Shown: in pieces, positions 25,198 to 33,886 of the stretch
How the letters are laid out: each line of letters opens with the position of its first letter
Position numbering within the stretch: position 1 is the stretch's first letter
Source: JAZDCJ01 sp036311985
GTDB lineage: Bacteria > Actinomycetota > Actinomycetes > Actinomycetales > Micrococcaceae
Assembly: GCF_036311985.1 (NCBI RefSeq)
Contig: NZ_JAZDCJ010000030.1
Length of the DNA: 64,000 bases
Direction: 5' to 3' (one strand)
Made by a program: the position numbers and the translations under genes
The notes under the pieces: model-generated
What the model was told of the DNA's origin: nothing
The model's input: only the letters and a program-made list of their open reading frames with translations
Database searches by the model: none

Positions 25198-26301
25198 ATG
25201 GACCTCTCGACCAGCACATATCTGGGACTCGCCGCCGTCCTACTCCTCATGGCGGCCCTGACGTGGGTGCTGCTGCGCGTCATCCCCCGCACCCGCGGGA
25301 AGCTGAGAGCGGAGACGGCACACCATGACGACGCCGGACGCCGCGCGGTTGCCTCGCTCCTGCAGGGCTGGGGCCCGGCCGGGGTCGCCGCCGTCGCCTT
25401 GGGACTCCTCGCCTACCTCGCCGCCACCGCGTCGGTCATCGGCTGGCGGGTCTCGCAGACGACGGCGGAGCGCGGCGATGGCGCGCTGGCCCAGCTGGCG
25501 CAGACGCTCGCCCCGGTGGCGGCGGCCTGCGTGGCGCTCGGCACGCTCGCGTGGTTCGCGGCCCGGCGCCGTCCTGGTCCCAATGCCGCGCCCGTCAGCG
25601 TGGCGTCGGCGGGACTCCGCCCCCGCGGCGCGCTGAGCTTCGGGCCGCGCTGGGCGCTCGCGATCCCCGCGCTGACCGCGCTCGTGCTGGGCGCGTGGCT
25701 CGTGGTGACTGGCCTGTTCTCCAGCCGCGATCCCTCCGGCCGCTTCACGCAGCTGACCGTGGACCGCCACACCGCCGCCGACGATCCGGCGGTCGGCTAC
25801 GTCCCACCCCTGACGCCCTCGCAGGTCTCGGTCGACTTCCCGGGCTGGTACTACACCCTCCCGGTGATCGCCGCGGCCGCCTTCCTCGTGGGCCTGGCCG
25901 CGCTGCTGCTGCGGCGCCTGGCCCAGGCGCCACGGCCCCTCGACCCCGGGCTGCACCGGGTCGACGACCTCGCCCGGACCCTCAAGGCCAAGCTCGTCGC
26001 GACGCTCGCCGGCGCGGGGCTCCTGGGCACGCTGGCCTCGATCGCGGCGGCGACCGGCGGGGCCCTCGCCACGGTCGCCGGCGACTTCCGGCTGGCCGGG
26101 ACGGGCGTGGAATTCTTCTACCACGAGGCCATGCTGAGCGGATATTGGATCTACCTCGGCGCCGTCCTGCTGCGGCTGCTCGCCCTGGTCCTGCTCGTCA
26201 TCGCGGCCGGAGCCGCGCTCGAGCTTGCGGCCGCGCGGCAGGCCGCGGTCGCCGTCGTCCTGGGCGAGACTCCCCGGGGCCGCAACGCACACCCCGCCTG
26301 A
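25198..26301 (+). CDS. Multi-pass membrane protein of unknown function
   Basis: 367 residues with about six hydrophobic segments (YLGLAAVLLLMAALTWVLL, GVAAVALGLLAYLAATASV, WALAIPALTALVLGAWLVV, TLPVIAAAAFLVGLAALLL, LAGAGLLGTLASIAAATGG, LGAVLLRLLALVLLVIAAG). No known catalytic motif is visible. ATG at 25198 follows AAGGTGGAA. It is cotranscribed with the GntR/YtrA regulator 125 bases upstream and is presumably its target. The stop lies inside the first unit of a 23-bp tandem repeat. Confidence 0.65.
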   Translation: MDLSTSTYLGLAAVLLLMAALTWVLLRVIPRTRGKLRAETAHHDDAGRRAVASLLQGWGPAGVAAVALGLLAYLAATASVIGWRVSQTTAERGDGALAQLAQTLAPVAAACVALGTLAWFAARRRPGPNAAPVSVASAGLRPRGALSFGPRWALAIPALTALVLGAWLVVTGLFSSRDPSGRFTQLTVDRHTAADDPAVGYVPPLTPSQVSVDFPGWYYTLPVIAAAAFLVGLAALLLRRLAQAPRPLDPGLHRVDDLARTLKAKLVATLAGAGLLGTLASIAAATGGALATVAGDFRLAGTGVEFFYHEAMLSGYWIYLGAVLLRLLALVLLVIAAGAALELAAARQAAVAVVLGETPRGRNAHPA

Positions 26302-26340
26302 CCCCCGGCGCACACCCCGCCTGACCCCCGGCGCACACCC
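26286..26340. repeat. 23-bp tandem repeat at a gene end
   Basis: The unit CGCACACCCCGCCTGACCCC plus GGx runs twice in full (26286-26308, 26309-26331) and partly a third time. The first unit contains the stop codon of the membrane-protein gene, so the gene end was duplicated. Confidence 0.7.
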
Positions 26341-26429
26341 CCCTACCCAGCGTCGCTTCGCGTGCGCCGGAGAGATCCGGGGATCGAGGGCGTTGCCGAT
26401 CGGAGGGGCCGGGTGGGGGCGTCCCGGGA

Positions 26430-27509
26430 TCAGGCGCCCGGGAACTCCACCCAGCGCGGGCCCGCGGAGACCGCCCCGCTCCAGATCCGCTCCGGCAGCC
26501 CGGTGTCCCGCGCGACGCGGTAGACGGCCGCGGTATCCGACGCCTCGCCGCACGCCACGAGGAAGCGACCCGAGGGGTCGAGCCCCATCCCGCGCGGCTG
26601 ACGCTCCGTCTCCACGGCGGCCACGTACTCCAGGACCCCCGCGGAACCGTCCCACCGCAGCACGTTCACGGTGCTCGTCGTGCGCTCGGACGCGTAGAGG
26701 AACCGGCCTTCCGGATCGACGCACAGCTCGGCACACCAGATCGCGTTTGGATCCGGATCCGGCCCCGTCCCGTTGCGCACGCGGCCCGGGACCAGCCCGC
26801 GGTCCGCCGGGACGGCCGAGGTCCGGGCGACTTCCTCGAGGCCCCCCGTCTCCGCGTCCCGGCGGTAGGCGATGACCTCGCCGGACATCTCGGTCAGGAC
26901 GAAGAGGTGGCGCCCGTCGGGCGAGAAACGCAGGTGCCGCGGCCCGCTGCCCGCACCGGTCGCCACGCCGTCTGCCGGCTCCCCGAGCGTTCCCTCTGCG
27001 GTCCACGGCCACCAGGCGACGGCGTCGTCCCCCAGCCCGGTCGCGTAGACGAACCGCCCGTCCGGCGAGGCGAGGGCGGCGTGGGCGTGACGGCCCGGCG
27101 AAGGCGAGGGTCCGCGCGCGGGTGCGGCTGCGCCGTCGTCGTCGATGCCCAGGGCGAGCACCCGGTGGCGGTCGTAGGACGCGCCGATCAGCGCCCGCCC
27201 GTCCGGGGTCTCGGCGAGGTGGGCGAGCTTCACCTCCGTCGCTGTGCCGCCGAGGGGTTCGAAGCCGGCCCCCGCCAGTGCGAACGTCGCCACGGACGGC
27301 GGCGTCGAGCCGAGCGCGACGTGCACCCGGCCGTTGCGGCCCAGGGCCAGGCACTGCACGGGCGCGTCCGTCGCGAGCCGGCCCGCCGCCTCGACGCTCC
27401 CCGTCGCCGGGTCGATGGACAGCACGTCCACGCTGCGGCCGGCGTTGCAGCCGAGCAGGACGGTGATCGCGCCGTCGGCAGGGGACGCGGGGTTCTCGGA
27501 CGGGGTCAC
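26430..27509 (-). CDS. Lactonase-family seven-bladed beta-propeller protein
   Basis: 359 residues, 6-phosphogluconolactonase (YkgB/Lactonase) type. Repeated blades show SPDGRFVYATGLGDDAV, SPDGRHLFVLTEMSGEV, DPEGRFLYASERTTSTV and DPSGRFLVACGEASDT. The final QPRGMGLDPSG motif is typical. It may hydrolyse 6-phosphogluconolactone in the cytoplasm; the family also includes carboxymuconate-type lactonases. GTG at 27509 is chosen for its AGGAGG 5 bases upstream; a longer, proline-rich start exists but is less likely. Confidence 0.8.
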   Translation of the reverse strand: MTPSENPASPADGAITVLLGCNAGRSVDVLSIDPATGSVEAAGRLATDAPVQCLALGRNGRVHVALGSTPPSVATFALAGAGFEPLGGTATEVKLAHLAETPDGRALIGASYDRHRVLALGIDDDGAAAPARGPSPSPGRHAHAALASPDGRFVYATGLGDDAVAWWPWTAEGTLGEPADGVATGAGSGPRHLRFSPDGRHLFVLTEMSGEVIAYRRDAETGGLEEVARTSAVPADRGLVPGRVRNGTGPDPDPNAIWCAELCVDPEGRFLYASERTTSTVNVLRWDGSAGVLEYVAAVETERQPRGMGLDPSGRFLVACGEASDTAAVYRVARDTGLPERIWSGAVSAGPRWVEFPGA

Positions 27510-27684
27510 GGGGGCCTCCTGGTCGGCGGGGCGCGCGGAGGTGTCCGGGCGCGGGGCGGCCACGCGGGCCGTTGGCTCACGATCCTATCGGGGCCGCGCG
27601 GGCTGGCATGATGAGGGGACGACGCCGGTGCCCCCGTCCGGGGTCCGGTGCACGACGGCGGAGCGGCGGGTTGTGGTCGAGGGC

Positions 27685-27987
27685 ATGCGCAAGGTCGGGG
27701 ACCGGGAGTACCGAGTGGACCGTGACCGGGGGATCCCGTGGGAGTGGATCGTTACGCCGGTCCTGATGGTCGTGCTGATGGCCTTGGCCCTGGGCGATGT
27801 GCCGGGTCTCTCCTACTACGCCCTCGCGATCGGCCTTGCCATCGCCCTGGTCCCCCTCGGAACCTGGTGGGCGCGTCGCCGAAAGCGGCACTCGCTCGGC
27901 GGGTCCGCGGCGGCTCCGGGATCCGCACGGGTCTCGACGGGCGGCGCCGAGCCCAGATCGCCGCAGGACCCACCGCGGCAGGGCTGA
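27685..27987 (+). CDS. Small two-segment membrane protein
   Basis: 100 residues. A charged N-terminus is followed by two hydrophobic stretches (WIVTPVLMVVLMALALG and YYALAIGLAIALVPLGTWW) and a basic tail RRRKRHS. No family is recognised. ATG at 27685 follows CGAGGG. A loose GACGACGCCGG repeat lies upstream at 27616. Confidence 0.6.
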   Translation: MRKVGDREYRVDRDRGIPWEWIVTPVLMVVLMALALGDVPGLSYYALAIGLAIALVPLGTWWARRRKRHSLGGSAAAPGSARVSTGGAEPRSPQDPPRQG

Positions 27988-28004
27988 ACCATGCGGGCTG
28001 CCGG

Positions 28005-28169
28005 TCAGGGTTCCAGCAGCCGCCCGTCCACGGAGCGGTGCAGCTCGCCGAACCTCAACGGGCCTCCGTGCAGCAGGACCACGATCATGGCCGTCCACTT
28101 GTTGGCGATGCGGGCCAGCGAGGCGCGCGACGGGCACTTCGCGGAGAACACGGTCCATTGCCTCGTCAT
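28005..28169 (-). pseudogene. Truncated HxlR-family regulator
   Basis: The 54-residue product matches the first half of an HxlR winged helix: RIANKWTAMIVVLLHGGPLRFGELHRSVDG. It then stops with RLLEP, where intact members continue with the recognition helix and wing (about 50 more residues). It diverges from the SnoaL-like gene, whose regulator it may once have been. No insertion is seen, so a deletion or frameshift is likely. Confidence 0.65.
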
Positions 28170-28263
28170 GGGAATCCGGCCTCTCTGGTCACGTTGAAGT
28201 AACCGCCCGCCTCTCGGCACGCTGGGAAGCACAACGCTACCGAACCAACCACGGAGGTACATC

Positions 28264-28656
28264 ATGTCGGCCATCGACGTCGTCGGACACTACGGAGCCG
28301 CCGCGGCGGCAGGGGATATGGACGCGCTGGCGTCCCTGCTGGCCGAGGACGCGGTGTGGCACCAGCCGGGTGCCAACCAGCTGTCCGGCGACAAGGTGGG
28401 CCCGGCCGCGATCCTCGCACACCTGGGTCGCTTTATGGAGCTCAGCGGCGGCACGTTCGCCCTCGAGACGGAGTCGGCCACCGAGAGCGGGGACCTGGTC
28501 TCCACCACGCTCCGCTTCACGGCCACCCGGCCCGGGGGCGGAACGCTCGACCAGCGCGGCGTCGACGTGTTCCGCGTCGCCGACGGCAGGATCGCCGAGA
28601 TCTGGTTGATCAGCGAGGACCAGGCGGCCGAAGACCGCTTCTGGGACGCCGCCTAG
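28264..28656 (+). CDS. SnoaL-like/NTF2-fold protein
   Basis: 130 residues, single NTF2-like domain. MSAIDVVGHYGAAAAAGDMDALASLLAEDAVWHQPG forms the first helices and strand, and DVFRVADGRIAEIWLISEDQ the closing strands. Members are small isomerases, cyclases or binding proteins. ATG at 28264 has an ACGGAGGTAC site. Function here is unknown. Confidence 0.78.
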   Translation: MSAIDVVGHYGAAAAAGDMDALASLLAEDAVWHQPGANQLSGDKVGPAAILAHLGRFMELSGGTFALETESATESGDLVSTTLRFTATRPGGGTLDQRGVDVFRVADGRIAEIWLISEDQAAEDRFWDAA

Positions 28657-28681
28657 ACCGGCCGCGCCGGGCGGGCCGGCG

Positions 28682-29539
28682 TCAGAGGAGCTCGTCGAGC
28701 GCGCGGACCGCGTCGTCGACCGTCCGGCGGTCCCGGTCCCCAAGGTCCGCCGCCCCGGCCAGGTGCCGGACCTCGTCCGCCGCCTCCCGCGCGCCGGCGG
28801 CGTCGCCCGCGCAGACGCGCAGCTCCGCGAGGTACGCCCACGCCGCCGCGCGGTCCGCGAGCGGTTCTTCCGCGCCCCGGCCCACGGCCCCGGAGAGCAC
28901 GCGCAGCGCCTGGCCCACGTCGCCGTGGGAGTCGGCAATGACGACGGCGTTCTCCACCGCCCGCGCGAGCGGCCCGCCGCCGTCGGACACCCACTCCGTC
29001 CTGCCCTCCACCGCGCGTGGGCGGTGCTCCGCGTCCGGGCGGCGCGTGAACCGGATCCAGTTGCCGGCGGGGTCGACCAGGCTGAAGCCGCTCAGGCCGG
29101 CGTTGTTGGCACGCTTGCGCGGCCGGGTGATGCGCGGGACGCCGGCCACCGGGACGCGGCCGTAGAGGCCCCGGAGTCCGTCGGTGAAGAGCGCGTGGAC
29201 GGGAGCCGTATCCGGGACGACGACGATGCACGTCGAGTAGCTCTGCTCCGGGTCGACCCCGGGCATGCCGAAGTAGTGCAGGTCCAGGCCCTTGCGGTTC
29301 AGGGCGAGGTAGGGGTTGGGGCGCAGCTGCCGGTACGTGGTCCGCAGCCCGAGCGCCGTCCAGAACGCCTGCATCTCGTCGATGTCGCCGCAGGGCAGCG
29401 CGGGCACCATCCACGCCCCCTCGAGGCCGTCGGGGCGTTCGTCGACGCCCGGACCGCTGCCGTCGTCGTCGATCTCCCCCTCCGGGTCGGGGGCACCGAT
29501 CCGCGCCCGGTCCGCGCCTCCGCCGTCGTCCTCGTCCAT
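28682..29539 (-). CDS. VOC-domain protein with C-terminal helical repeat region
   Basis: 285 residues. The acidic N-terminus (DEDDGGG) is followed by a bleomycin-resistance-type VOC domain, about 35-175 (MVPALPCGDIDEMQAFWTAL, GLDLHYFGM, GFSLVDPAGNWIRFTR). A helical, TPR-like tail follows (ALRVLSGAVG, AAAWAYLAELRVCAGDAAGAREAADEV). It may bind an antibiotic or small toxin. ATG at 29539 is taken as start; the frame is open further upstream into the 115-bp repeat but without a good site. Confidence 0.72.
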   Translation of the reverse strand: MDEDDGGGADRARIGAPDPEGEIDDDGSGPGVDERPDGLEGAWMVPALPCGDIDEMQAFWTALGLRTTYRQLRPNPYLALNRKGLDLHYFGMPGVDPEQSYSTCIVVVPDTAPVHALFTDGLRGLYGRVPVAGVPRITRPRKRANNAGLSGFSLVDPAGNWIRFTRRPDAEHRPRAVEGRTEWVSDGGGPLARAVENAVVIADSHGDVGQALRVLSGAVGRGAEEPLADRAAAWAYLAELRVCAGDAAGAREAADEVRHLAGAADLGDRDRRTVDDAVRALDELL

Positions 29540-29596
29540 GGGGCCATCGTAGGCCCGTACTCCGGCGCCCCGTACCCTGTAGCCGCGCACCGCCGG

Positions 29597-29711
29597 CACT
29601 CCTGCGCACCTTTCGGGCCTCCTGCGCGGTTTAGCCGCGGCTCAAGGCCCCTGACAAGCAGCTCCACAAACCGTTGAAACTTAAAGTGCGCTGGGGAGGG
29701 GGTGGGCGGGC
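29597..29711 (+). repeat. ~115-bp repeat, copy A (left border of the bacteriocin cluster)
   Basis: Ungapped alignment with 38856-38970 gives about 87 of 110 identical positions counted by hand, in the same orientation. Shared exact blocks include CGCACCTTTCGGGC near the left end and CTTAAAGTGCGCTGGGG near the right. The ends GCGCACCTTT and AAAGTGCGC are near inverted repeats, so the unit may itself be a small mobile element. It lies 10 bases past the stop of the response regulator gene. Confidence 0.8.
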
Positions 29712-29721
29712 GACATCCTGT

Positions 29722-30432
29722 TTAGACGGACGTCGCCGGTCCGCCCTCCGCCAGGTCCACGAGTCCCAGCCGCACGGCCTTGATGAGGGTCTGGACGCGG
29801 TTCTGCGCGCCGAGCTTCATCATGACCCGCGCGAGATTGGCCTTCACGGTGGCTTCGGAGAGGTACAGCTCCTGCCCGATCTCCGCATTCGACAGGCCCC
29901 GGGCCAGCAGGTCCAGCACGGACTGCTCACGCGCCGTGACGCGGACCGCGGGATCGCCTCCGTCCGGCGCGGCGGCGCGCGGGTCCGCGGTGGTCTCCGC
30001 GGAGAAGTTGCGCACGGCCAGCTGAACCAGGTTCCGGGTCACGGTGGCCGAGAGCCTCAAGTCCCCCGCGGCGGCCCCACGCAGGGCGTCGAGGATCTCC
30101 TCGGCCCCGACGTCCTTGGTCAGGTACCCGCACGCCCCGGCCGCGAGGGCCGGCACGAGGAACTGTTCGGAGGCCAGCGAGGTCATGACGACGATCCTGG
30201 CCCGGGGATCGAGCCGCATGAGACGCTGGGAGGCCTCGACGCCGTTCATGCGCGGCATCATCAGGTCCATCAGGACGACGTCCGGCCCATGGTCCAGGTA
30301 TCCCTCCACGGCCGCCCGGCCGTCCGCGGCCTCGCCGACGACGCGGAAACCCGGCGAGCCGCCGACGATCATCGACAGCGCCTGCCGCTGCAGCGGCTCG
30401 TCGTCGACGATCAGGATCCCGAGTTCCCCCAT
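29722..30432 (-). CDS. LuxR/NarL-type response regulator
   Basis: 236 residues. The receiver domain has the acidic pair VDDE (Asp near 10-11), the phosphorylated Asp in DVVLMDLMMPRMNG (about 55) and Lys in YLTKDV. The C-terminal LuxR helix-turn-helix is VTAREQSVLDLLARGLSNAEIGQELYLSEATVKANL. It probably pairs with the histidine kinase at 30934 and controls the bacteriocin genes. It is divergent from the peptide gene 30523, with which it shares a 90-base promoter region. Confidence 0.88.
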   Translation of the reverse strand: MGELGILIVDDEPLQRQALSMIVGGSPGFRVVGEAADGRAAVEGYLDHGPDVVLMDLMMPRMNGVEASQRLMRLDPRARIVVMTSLASEQFLVPALAAGACGYLTKDVGAEEILDALRGAAAGDLRLSATVTRNLVQLAVRNFSAETTADPRAAAPDGGDPAVRVTAREQSVLDLLARGLSNAEIGQELYLSEATVKANLARVMMKLGAQNRVQTLIKAVRLGLVDLAEGGPATSV

Positions 30433-30522
30433 ATGACCACCATATAGCCGAACCGCGACTCCCGGCCCAGATGCAGCCGAAAGTATGTAGTCCGGGCGAC
30501 GGCGCGCGGGCATCCTCGAAGC

Positions 30523-30828
30523 ATGGACACCATCACCGCATCCTCCTCCTTCCACGCGGCGCCGGGCACCGGCGCCTCCCGGGCCCCTTCTCCGGCCAGG
30601 GGACGACGGCGCAGCCCTCGCCTCGTGCGCCCCGGCCTGGCCCTGGCCGCCGCACTGGCCCTGGCGGCCGCCGTCCCGGGCCCGGCCTCCGCGGCCGCCC
30701 CCGCGCCCGCCGTGCCGGCCACGGCGCTGGCGGCGCACGCCCCCTCCGCAGACTCCCAGGGGCCTGACGGCCTGGAAACCGAACTCGGCAAGTGGCTGTG
30801 CCGCAAGTTCGGGATCGGCTGCCGCTGA
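30523..30828 (+). CDS. Secreted 101-residue peptide precursor, candidate inducing signal
   Basis: Residues 1-35 are basic (RGRRRSPRLVR). Residues 37-57 form a hydrophobic signal segment ending ASA|AA. An Ala/Pro-rich linker leads to a C-terminal GLETELGKWLCRKFGIGCR in which Cys93 and Cys100 could form a 6-residue-spaced disulfide or thioether/thiolactone ring. It lies between the response regulator and the histidine kinase and is the only small secreted product there. It could be a pheromone, a second bacteriocin or an immunity factor. The ribosome-binding site is weak. No AgrB-like processing enzyme is present. Confidence 0.6.
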   Translation: MDTITASSSFHAAPGTGASRAPSPARGRRRSPRLVRPGLALAAALALAAAVPGPASAAAPAPAVPATALAAHAPSADSQGPDGLETELGKWLCRKFGIGCR

Positions 30829-30933
30829 CCCTCCGCGACGGGTTGGCCGCCGGGGCGCGCCGGCCCGTCCCGCGGCTTGGCCGCCACGACGCCCCTGCGG
30901 CAGGATGGAGGCCGAGGCCAGGGGGTGGACGCC

Positions 30934-32133
30934 GTGTCCCACAGACAGCGCGTGATGCGCACGATCGACGCCGACGTGCCCGCCGGCACCCGCCGGTCCA
31001 AGCTCGCCCTCACGGCCGCCGCCGTCGTCATCGCGCTCACGGAGGCCGTCTTCCTGGGCGCCGACCTGGCCGGTACGCCCGGCGGCGGGCCGGTCCAGCC
31101 GGCGCTCCTGACGTACCTTCCCACGCTGCAGCTCGTCGTCGCGCTGCTCCTGGTCTGGCATTCCATGGCGACCACGGTGACGTTCTCCCTCGTCGCCCTC
31201 GCGACCTCGCTCGTCACGGGCAACTACATCCTGGCCGCCCTCGTCCTCCCGTTCCTGCTCCTCCTCACGCTCCTCTACCTCAAGCGCAACACGCTGCTCG
31301 GCTGCGTGGCGGGGATGGCGATCTGGATCGGTTCCCTGATCCTCTTCTACCCTCAGGACGCGCCGCTGCTCGTCTACCTCCTGCCGGCCTGCGCCGTCGC
31401 CGGCGGCCTCGGCTGGGCCCTGCGCACCCACCGCGTCACGGAGCTCGAGCTCGAAGCGGAGCGCGAGCGGGAGCGGCTGGAGGCCGAGCGCAGCACCGTG
31501 GCCCTCAAACGCTCCATGGCCCGCGACCTGCACGACATCCTGGCCCACAACCTCGCCGTGATCTCCCTGCAGACCGAGGCCCAGAGGTTCTCCTCCTCCC
31601 CCGAGACCACGAGCGAGATCCTCAACACCGTCAACCGCGTCGCCAAGCAGACGCTCTCCGACATGCGCACGCTCCTGACGCTGCTCTACGTCGAACCCGC
31701 CGACGCGGCCCCGGCCGACGGCACGGGGGTCGTCCGCATCGAGGTGGGCCTCGAACAGATCGCGCTCACGCTCACGAGCCTCGGCCACCGCCCAGAGCTC
31801 TCCGTGACCGGACTTCCCGGGGAGCGCATCCCGCCCGCCCAGAGCAGCACCTTCTACCGGCTCCTGCAGGAGGCCGCCACCAACATCCTCAAACACGCAC
31901 CCGACGGCGCCCGCTGCCGGCTCTCGCTCGACGTCGCGGCCACGTCCGCAACGCTCGTCGTCGCCAACGAGCTGGCCGGCCCCGTGACGGTCCCCACGGG
32001 CCGGACCGGCTCATGGCACTACGGGCTGAAGAACATGAGGGAGCGCGTGCGGGCCTTCGGGGGAACGCTCGAAGCGGGACCCGGCGACGGCTGGTGGACG
32101 GTCACGGCCTCCCTGTCCTTCGTCGGGGAGTGA
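30934..32133 (+). CDS. NarL-partner sensor histidine kinase (HisKA_3)
   Basis: About 399 residues. Roughly six membrane segments fill residues 25-165 and form a sensor with little extracytoplasmic mass, as in peptide-sensing kinases. The dimerisation helix is LELEAERERERLEAER. The phosphorylated His is in MARDLHDILAHNLAVI. The HATPase domain has LLQEAATNILKHA and SWHYGLKNMRERVRAFGG. GTG at 30934 follows GGGGG; GTG 30925 or ATG 30955 are possible. It is convergent with the bacteriocin operon's last gene, 32 bases apart. Confidence 0.85.
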   Translation: MSHRQRVMRTIDADVPAGTRRSKLALTAAAVVIALTEAVFLGADLAGTPGGGPVQPALLTYLPTLQLVVALLLVWHSMATTVTFSLVALATSLVTGNYILAALVLPFLLLLTLLYLKRNTLLGCVAGMAIWIGSLILFYPQDAPLLVYLLPACAVAGGLGWALRTHRVTELELEAERERERLEAERSTVALKRSMARDLHDILAHNLAVISLQTEAQRFSSSPETTSEILNTVNRVAKQTLSDMRTLLTLLYVEPADAAPADGTGVVRIEVGLEQIALTLTSLGHRPELSVTGLPGERIPPAQSSTFYRLLQEAATNILKHAPDGARCRLSLDVAATSATLVVANELAGPVTVPTGRTGSWHYGLKNMRERVRAFGGTLEAGPGDGWWTVTASLSFVGE

Positions 32134-32165
32134 CCCCGGCCGGGACGGGCGGCGGGCAGGCGGCG

Positions 32166-32957
32166 TCAGGCGATGTCGCGCCGCACCGTCCGGACCACGG
32201 CCGCGACCGTCGCCAGGAGCGGCCACGCCAGTGCCGCCGCGGCGGCGACGGCCAGCTGCCATCCCCCGTCCATCAAGGCCGCGGCGCCGAGCTGGGACCA
32301 CTGGGCGGCGGGCAGGAGCTCGGGCCGCCAACCGCCCGCAGCCGCGAGCGGGGGCAGGACGAAGAACAGCAGGGCCACGGCGAGGACGCCCGCGACCCGC
32401 GAGCGCGCGGCCATCGCCAGGGCCGCGCCGGATGCGGCACCGCACGCGGCCCCGAGACAGCCCAAGAGGACGACGGCGGACGCGGACGCCCAGCCAAGCG
32501 CCGCGGATCCGCCGGCTCCCCCGGAGGACGCGCCTGCCACGGACTGCGCGGCCACGACCATCACGGTCCCCACGGGCAGCGCGGCCACCGCCGTGCAGCC
32601 CGCGGCGGCCACCACGTGCGCGGTGACGACCCGGGCACGCCGCGGGGTCAGGGTGAAGGAAACGACGTACCGGCCCGACGTCCATTCGGAGCCGGCCACG
32701 AGACCCGCCGCGACGGCGGCCGCGGCCACGAGGGTCGACCAGCCCGTGAGCGCCATCGACAGGATCCCCGGCGTCCCCGGCGCGGCCGGCTCCGGCCCGT
32801 TCGACGCGACGAGGGCGAAGAGGACGGCCAGGCCGACGGCGAGCACCGACCCCACGGCCATCGTCGCGAGCCACCACCGGTCCCGGGAGTACTGCCGCGC
32901 CACGGACAGGAGCAGCCGGGCACCCGGCCCGGGCACCGGCGTCGTACCGGCACTCAC
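32166..32957 (-). CDS. ABC-2-type permease of the bacteriocin cluster
   Basis: 263 residues with about six membrane segments (LATMAVGSVLAVGLAVLFALV, TLVAAAAVAAGLVAGSEW, VVAAAGCTAVAALPVGTVMVV, ASAVVLLGCLGAACGAASG, VAGVLAVALLFFVLPPLAA, LAVAAAAALAWPLLATVAAV). It follows and overlaps by 4 bases (GTGA) the ATPase gene 32954-33886, its likely partner, so the pair forms an exporter for bacteriocin self-protection or secretion. The N-terminal TTPVPGPG is encoded by a GTACGACGCCGG copy (32936-32947). Confidence 0.75.
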   Translation of the reverse strand: MSAGTTPVPGPGARLLLSVARQYSRDRWWLATMAVGSVLAVGLAVLFALVASNGPEPAAPGTPGILSMALTGWSTLVAAAAVAAGLVAGSEWTSGRYVVSFTLTPRRARVVTAHVVAAAGCTAVAALPVGTVMVVAAQSVAGASSGGAGGSAALGWASASAVVLLGCLGAACGAASGAALAMAARSRVAGVLAVALLFFVLPPLAAAGGWRPELLPAAQWSQLGAAALMDGGWQLAVAAAAALAWPLLATVAAVVRTVRRDIA

Positions 32958-33886
32958 GAATCCACCCCCGACGGGGCGCCGGCGGACCTGAGCCCCTCGT
33001 GGCCGGCCGTCAGCGCGAAGTAGGCCTCCTGCAGGGACGGGACGTCCCGCTCGAGGCGCGTGAGGGGGTACCCGGCCCCGAGGACCTCGCGGGCCAGCGC
33101 CTCCGGCGACCCGCCGGCCACCACGCAGGCACCGTCGCGCAGGGCCACGTCCCATCCGTCCGCCCGGAGGCGGCTTGCCAGCGGGCCCAGGAGCTCCGGC
33201 GTCGTTCCGACGAGGACCGCGGGAGCACGGTGGGCCGCCAGGACGTCCCCCAGAGTGCCGCGGGCCAGGACGCGCCCCGAGCCCATGACGACGATCGCGT
33301 CGCACACGCGCGACTGCTCGTCGAGCAGGTGGGAGGACAGCAGGACCCCGACTCCGTCGCGGTCGGCCAGCTCCCGCAGGTACCCCGCCAGCCACCGGAC
33401 CATCGTGGGGTCCAGCCCGTTGAGCGGCTCGTCCAGGAGCAGGTACTGTGGCCGGCCAAGCAGAGCGGCCGCCAGCATGACGCGCCGGCGCGAACCCAGC
33501 GAGCAGGCCCTGAAAGGGGAGCCGGCGACGGGGCCCAGGCCCAGCTCCTCGACGACCCGGACCAGCCGTTCGCGCCCGGCACCGGCGACCAGCCGGACCT
33601 GCTCGAGGAACTCGGAGACCGCGACCCCGCCGGGCGCCGCCCCGGCGTCGAGCACCGTGCCCACGACGCCCGCCGGATCCGGCAGCCGGGTCGGCGGCAG
33701 CCCGTTCACCCGGATGCCGCCCGCCGTCGGGGCGATCAGGCCGCACATCATCCCCAGCGTCGTCGTCTTGCCCGCCGCGTTGGGGCCGATCATCCCGACG
33801 ATGCGGCCGCGCGGGACCTCGAGGTCGAGGCCCTCCACGGCGGTCAGGCGGCCGTAGCGCTTGGTGACCGAGCTGCAGGCGATCAC
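32954..33886 (-). CDS. ABC transporter ATPase, BcrA/ABC-2 type
   Basis: 310 residues. It has Walker A MIGPNAAGKTT, signature CSLGSRRRVML (degenerate), Walker B YLLLDEPLNGLDP and the H-loop LLSSHLLDE. A C-terminal extension of about 90 residues is as in bacteriocin self-immunity ATPases. GTG at 33886 overlaps the previous stop (GTGA). It is likely to energise the permease 32166-32957 and remove the bacteriocin from the membrane. Confidence 0.87.
   Translation of the reverse strand: MIACSSVTKRYGRLTAVEGLDLEVPRGRIVGMIGPNAAGKTTTLGMMCGLIAPTAGGIRVNGLPPTRLPDPAGVVGTVLDAGAAPGGVAVSEFLEQVRLVAGAGRERLVRVVEELGLGPVAGSPFRACSLGSRRRVMLAAALLGRPQYLLLDEPLNGLDPTMVRWLAGYLRELADRDGVGVLLSSHLLDEQSRVCDAIVVMGSGRVLARGTLGDVLAAHRAPAVLVGTTPELLGPLASRLRADGWDVALRDGACVVAGGSPEALAREVLGAGYPLTRLERDVPSLQEAYFALTAGHEGLRSAGAPSGVDS

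Noticed and set aside
30523..30828. Classic agr quorum-sensing system
   Set aside because: No AgrB-type membrane protease is present, the kinase is of the HisKA_3 class, and the regulator has a LuxR rather than LytTR output domain.
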